Positions 57,555 through 60,527 of a DNA stretch of 60,527 bases are shown here, piece by piece. Origin of the DNA: Salinibacterium sp. (GTDB taxonomy: Bacteria > Actinomycetota > Actinomycetes > Actinomycetales > Microbacteriaceae); the NCBI GenBank assembly GCA_025351795.1, contig JANXVG010000059.1, forward strand, positions 1-60,527. Direction: 5' to 3'. A program made the translations under genes and the position numbers. Positions within the stretch are counted from its first letter, which is position 1. Each line of letters begins with the position of its first letter. The notes beneath the pieces are model-generated. The model worked only from the letters and a program-made list of their open reading frames with translations. It was not told where the DNA came from and did not search any database.

Positions 57555-57695
57555 TGCAACTCCTTCAGGTCTCAGTTGAGTTTAGTGGCGCAGCAGAGTT
57601 GCGACGGCCGTCTCGTCTCAACGGCCAAGGGTCAGGTAGCACACGACGACCGAACCGTTGTTCAGCGGAAGGCCGCGAGCTGCGGTGGCGCGGCA

Positions 57696-58409
57696 TCAGT
57701 TTGAGACGACGGTGCCGATGTGGTCGCCGCGAATGGCTTTAGTAAGATTGCCAGCCGGCTCCATACCGAAGACGACCATGGGCATCCCGTTGTCCATGCA
57801 CAAGCTAAATGCTGTCGAGTCGACAACCTTGAGGCCCTGGACGAGGGCGTCCTGGTAGGTGACCTGATCGAGCTTTTCGGCCAAGTCGTTGGTGCGGGGA
57901 TCAGAGTCATACACACCGTCGACGCCATTCTTAGCGACAAGTACCACATCCGCGCTGATTTCGAGCGCACGTTGGGCCGCCACGGTATCCGTCGAGAAGT
58001 ACGGGAGACCGGCGCCCGCACCAAAGATCACAACGCGACCCTTCTCGAGATGGCGCTCTGCCCGTCGCGGAATGTAGGGCTCTGCCACCTGGGTCATCGA
58101 GATCGCGGACTGCACACGGGTCGCCGCGCCGGCCTGCTCAAGGAAGTCCTGCAGTGCTAGCGCGTTCATCACGGTGCCGAGCATGCCCATGTAGTCGGCT
58201 CGGCCACGCTCCATGCCACGCTGGCTGAGCTCTGCACCCCGAAAAAAGTTTCCGCCACCGACGACGATCGCGATTTCTACGTCCGCGGATGCCGCGGCAA
58301 TCTCCTTCGCGAGCGCGCTGACCACATCGGGGTTGATGCCGAGCGAGCCCCCGCCGAACGCCTCACCGGAAAGCTTGAGGAGGACCCGTCTTTTGTGTGC
58401 TTCGGTCAT
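57696..58409 (-). CDS. pyrH: Uridylate kinase
   Basis: A kinase of 237 residues that turns UMP into UDP with ATP and is feedback-controlled by UTP. It has the start [14 protein letters not shown], the GGGNFFRG phosphate loop, [17 protein letters not shown], and [19 protein letters not shown]. The ATG follows GGGAGG. It lies in the conserved order tsf-pyrH-frr; the gap to tsf holds a palindromic repeat and a terminator, so pyrH may have its own promoter. Confidence 0.97.
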   Translation of the reverse strand: MTEAHKRRVLLKLSGEAFGGGSLGINPDVVSALAKEIAAASADVEIAIVVGGGNFFRGAELSQRGMERGRADYMGMLGTVMNALALQDFLEQAGAATRVQSAISMTQVAEPYIPRRAERHLEKGRVVIFGAGAGLPYFSTDTVAAQRALEISADVVLVAKNGVDGVYDSDPRTNDLAEKLDQVTYQDALVQGLKVVDSTAFSLCMDNGMPMVVFGMEPAGNLTKAIRGDHIGTVVSN

Positions 58410-58507
58410 GGTTGATCCTCCCGGTTGGCTCGCTCTAGGGTAGCCGGGCTGCGGCCCCGCCGTGCGCGATTCGAGGCCCCCGCCCACCGTGGCGAGCTCC
58501 CCCCGGC

Positions 58508-58593
58508 GTGCCGAATGAAGGAGATCTGGATGTGCTGGACCCGCGATTCGCACGAAGCGGCGGCATCCACTTCACATCTCCTTCATTTGGCAC
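58508..58593. repeat. Palindromic repeat, copy B (86 bp)
   Basis: Arms GTGCCGAATGAAGGAGAT and ATCTCCTTCATTTGGCAC pair in 17 of 18 bases, with an inner TGGATG/CATCCA pair that lengthens the stem. It shares the arms and the exact spacing with copy A at 36882-36965 but differs in the centre. It lies in the gap between tsf and pyrH. Confidence 0.8.
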
Positions 58594-58643
58594 AATCCAC
58601 GCGCAGGGCCGACGGGCCTGTCGAGACTCACGGGCGGCACAGC

Positions 58644-58675
58644 AAGAGGGCCGGTGGCGAACCCCCGACCCTCTT
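58644..58675 (-). terminator. Putative terminator behind tsf
   Basis: A stem AAGAGGG/CCCTCTT with further inner GC pairs starts 12 bases after the tsf stop codon. The T-tail on the minus strand is weak, so termination is likely but not certain. Confidence 0.6.
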
Positions 58676-58686
58676 CGCGATGTGTG

Positions 58687-59514
58687 TTACGCGCCGACCT
58701 TGAAGCGGGCGAAGCCCGTCACCGTCAGGCCAGCATCAACGAGCACCCTGGCGACAGCGAGCTTGTTGTCTTTTGCGTAGTCCTGATCGAGCAGTGCGAC
58801 TTGCTTGAAGAACGCGGTAACGCGGCCCTCGACGATCTTCTGCAGGGAGGCCTCGGGTTTGCCTTCGCCGCGGCTAATCTCTTCGACGATGCGACGCTCG
58901 TTCTCGACCGTGTCGGCGGGAACTTCGTCGCGGTGAAGATACTGCGGGTCGGCGAACGAGATGTGCTGCGCGATGCTACGAGCCGTCTCAGCGTCATCAC
59001 CCGTGTACGCGACGACAACGCCGACCTGCGGTGGCAGATCTTTCGAGGTGCGGTGCAGGTAGACCGAGAACTTGTCGCCGTCCAGTCGCACCATACGACG
59101 CAACTCAATCTTCTCACCGAGAACTGCTGCCTGATCGGAGATGACCGACTCGACGGTGCCGGAGCCGACCTTGGTCGCGAGGGCGGCATCCACCGTCTCC
59201 GCACCAGAGTCGGCGAGGGCCTGCAGCACAGTGTTGCCGAGCGCAATGAACTTCTCGCTCTTGGCGACGAAGTCGGTCTCGCAAGCGAGCTCGATCATCG
59301 TGGTTGCTGTTGCGCTCTCAACAGCGGCGATGAGGCCTTCGCTCGTGGAGCGATCTGAGCGCTTCGCATTGCTCTTGGCACCCTTGAGGCGCAGGATTTC
59401 CGTTGCCTTTTCGAGGTCACCGCCAGCTTCGACGAGTGCGTTCTTGCTGTCGACCATGCCAGTGCCGAGGCGCTCGCGCAGAGTCTTGAGGTCTTCGAGA
59501 CTGAAATCTGCCAT
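58687..59514 (-). CDS. tsf: Elongation factor Ts
   Basis: The nucleotide exchange factor for EF-Tu, 275 residues. The N-terminal UBA-like part (LEDLKTLRERLGTGMVDSKNAL) is followed by the core with the conserved CETDFVAKSEKF, the TDFV motif that disrupts the Mg2+ site of EF-Tu. The ATG lies 9 bases after the rpsB stop. Normal length; paired with rpsB as in most bacteria. Confidence 0.97.
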   Translation of the reverse strand: MADFSLEDLKTLRERLGTGMVDSKNALVEAGGDLEKATEILRLKGAKSNAKRSDRSTSEGLIAAVESATATTMIELACETDFVAKSEKFIALGNTVLQALADSGAETVDAALATKVGSGTVESVISDQAAVLGEKIELRRMVRLDGDKFSVYLHRTSKDLPPQVGVVVAYTGDDAETARSIAQHISFADPQYLHRDEVPADTVENERRIVEEISRGEGKPEASLQKIVEGRVTAFFKQVALLDQDYAKDNKLAVARVLVDAGLTVTGFARFKVGA

Positions 59515-59523
59515 CGTGAATCC

Positions 59524-60527
59524 TTACTTGGTGGCGTCAGCGTTGGCGGCTGGCTTCTTGGGGGCTGCGGCGGCGGTCGGTTTTGCGGCTGGCGCTTTTT
59601 CGGCGGGCTTCTTCTCTTCGTCGCTGGCTCCGGACTCGATGTCAGCCTCGAGCTCGGCGTCAGTCTCCTGGTGGTGAACCGGAACGATGGTCTCGTCTGC
59701 AGCAGCTTCGTGCTCGGCGACTACGGCATCCGCGTCGTTCTCTGCGGTGGGTGTTTCTGCCGCGATAACCTCGGCGATAGCCGCGATGTCTGGCGTAGTC
59801 GACTCGACGAGACCGTCAGCGGCCTCGACCTTCTCGGCCGCGGTCTGCGGCGTCTCTGATGCGGCGAGAAGTTCTGCTTCCCACGCTGCGAGCGGCTCAA
59901 CCTCGCCACCCTCTTCGGGCTTCTGGTGACGCTGGATAAGGCCCTCGGCAGCAGCATCCGCAATGATGCGGGTCAGCAGTCCGACCGACCGGATGGCATC
60001 GTCATTGCCAGGGATCGGGTACTGCACGTCGTCGGGGTCGCAGTTGGTATCGAGGATCGCGATGACCGGGATACCCAGCTTGTGCGCCTCGTCGATCGCA
60101 AGGTGCTCTTTCTTGGTGTCGACGATCCAGACCGCAGATGGGGTCTTCGTGAGGTTGCGGATGCCACCAAGGCTCTTCTGGAGCTTGATGAGTTCGCGAC
60201 GCTGGATGAGCAATTCTTTCTTCGTGTAGCCACGGGTGGTGTCGTCGAAGTCGACCTCTTCGAGCTCTTTCATGCGAGCGAGTCGCTTGGAAACCGTCTG
60301 GAAGTTGGTCAGGAGGCCACCGAGCCAACGCTGGTTGACGTACGGCTGTCCGACGCGCTGAGCCTGTTCAGCAATAGCACCCTGTGCTTGCTTCTTGGTT
60401 CCCACGAAAAGAATCGTGCCGCCATGAGCGACCGTCTCTTTGACGTAGTCGTAGGTCGCATCGATGTGCTTGAGCGACTGCTGGAGGTCGATGATGTGGC
60501 TGCCCGAACGCTCGGTCAGAATAAAGC
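59524..60527 (-). CDS. rpsB: 30S ribosomal protein S2 (5' end missing)
   Basis: The gene runs off the right edge; 334 codons including the stop are visible. The protein sits on the back of the small subunit. The visible part begins [18 protein letters not shown] and includes [13 protein letters not shown] and [25 protein letters not shown]. After the normal end of the S2 fold (about LIQRHQ) the frame continues for some 115 residues rich in Ala, Glu and Pro, with a final Lys-Ala-Pro stretch. Such tails are known in related actinobacteria; a role is not established. Confidence 0.96.
   Translation of the reverse strand, partial: FILTERSGSHIIDLQQSLKHIDATYDYVKETVAHGGTILFVGTKKQAQGAIAEQAQRVGQPYVNQRWLGGLLTNFQTVSKRLARMKELEEVDFDDTTRGYTKKELLIQRRELIKLQKSLGGIRNLTKTPSAVWIVDTKKEHLAIDEAHKLGIPVIAILDTNCDPDDVQYPIPGNDDAIRSVGLLTRIIADAAAEGLIQRHQKPEEGGEVEPLAAWEAELLAASETPQTAAEKVEAADGLVESTTPDIAAIAEVIAAETPTAENDADAVVAEHEAAADETIVPVHHQETDAELEADIESGASDEEKKPAEKAPAAKPTAAAAPKKPAANADATK

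Overview
The window looks like chromosomal DNA of a high-GC actinobacterium, most likely a member of the Microbacteriaceae (inference). Supporting signs are many GTG starts, the order rpsB-tsf-pyrH-frr-cdsA followed by a DivIVA-domain gene, GatCAB, the GlgE-type glucan pathway, PspC, DUF3097, a DUF222-HNH protein and a LigA with an internal insertion. No rRNA, tRNA, CRISPR array, prophage or intact insertion sequence was seen.

Left part (1-9.7 kb): the start of a PotA-like ABC ATPase diverges from a GntR/FadR-type regulator and a coupled cache-like gene. Then come a glycosyltransferase and a DUF1697 gene, a Tat-exported polysaccharide deacetylase, DUF3097, an M23 peptidase, a VanZ-like protein and small enzymes. 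Metal block (9.7-13.2 kb, minus strand): a promoter, an M-box (Mg2+) riboswitch, a 16-codon proline-rich leader peptide, an NRAMP-family transporter with an altered metal site, and a membrane-free PRC/MgtE-N/CBS protein. Together they read as a Mg2+-controlled transport operon, and this is the most interesting part of the window.

Middle (13.4-27.3 kb): a lipoprotein with an HNH-like domain, an APC permease, a truncated ArsR remnant, a LOG-family protein, a tiny lysine-rich protein with a strong terminator, OsmC, a serine hydrolase, a sigma factor with a putative membrane partner, a NERD-helicase, a gene-poor stretch of about 0.9 kb, and a DUF222-HNH protein. Core block (27.4-38.3 kb, minus): gatCAB, a lipoprotein, a DUF1023-type hydrolase, ligA, mnmA and a NifS/IscS-type cysteine desulfurase. 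The last two plausibly work together in tRNA thiolation.

Glycogen block (38.3-47.9 kb): glgX, a YbaK-type deacylase, glgP, and overlapping glgE-glgB, which build, branch and degrade alpha-glucan. Right part (47.9-60.5 kb): a YbbN-like protein with a coupled membrane protein, a 606-residue coiled-coil protein with a DivIVA-like N-terminus, an AI-2E-type permease, a hydrolase, a transglycosylase-like protein and the translation/lipid cluster running off the right edge in rpsB.

Two copies of a palindromic repeat of about 85 bp (36882-36965 and 58508-58593), with near-identical arms and diverged centres of equal length, form an apparently unclassified repeat family.
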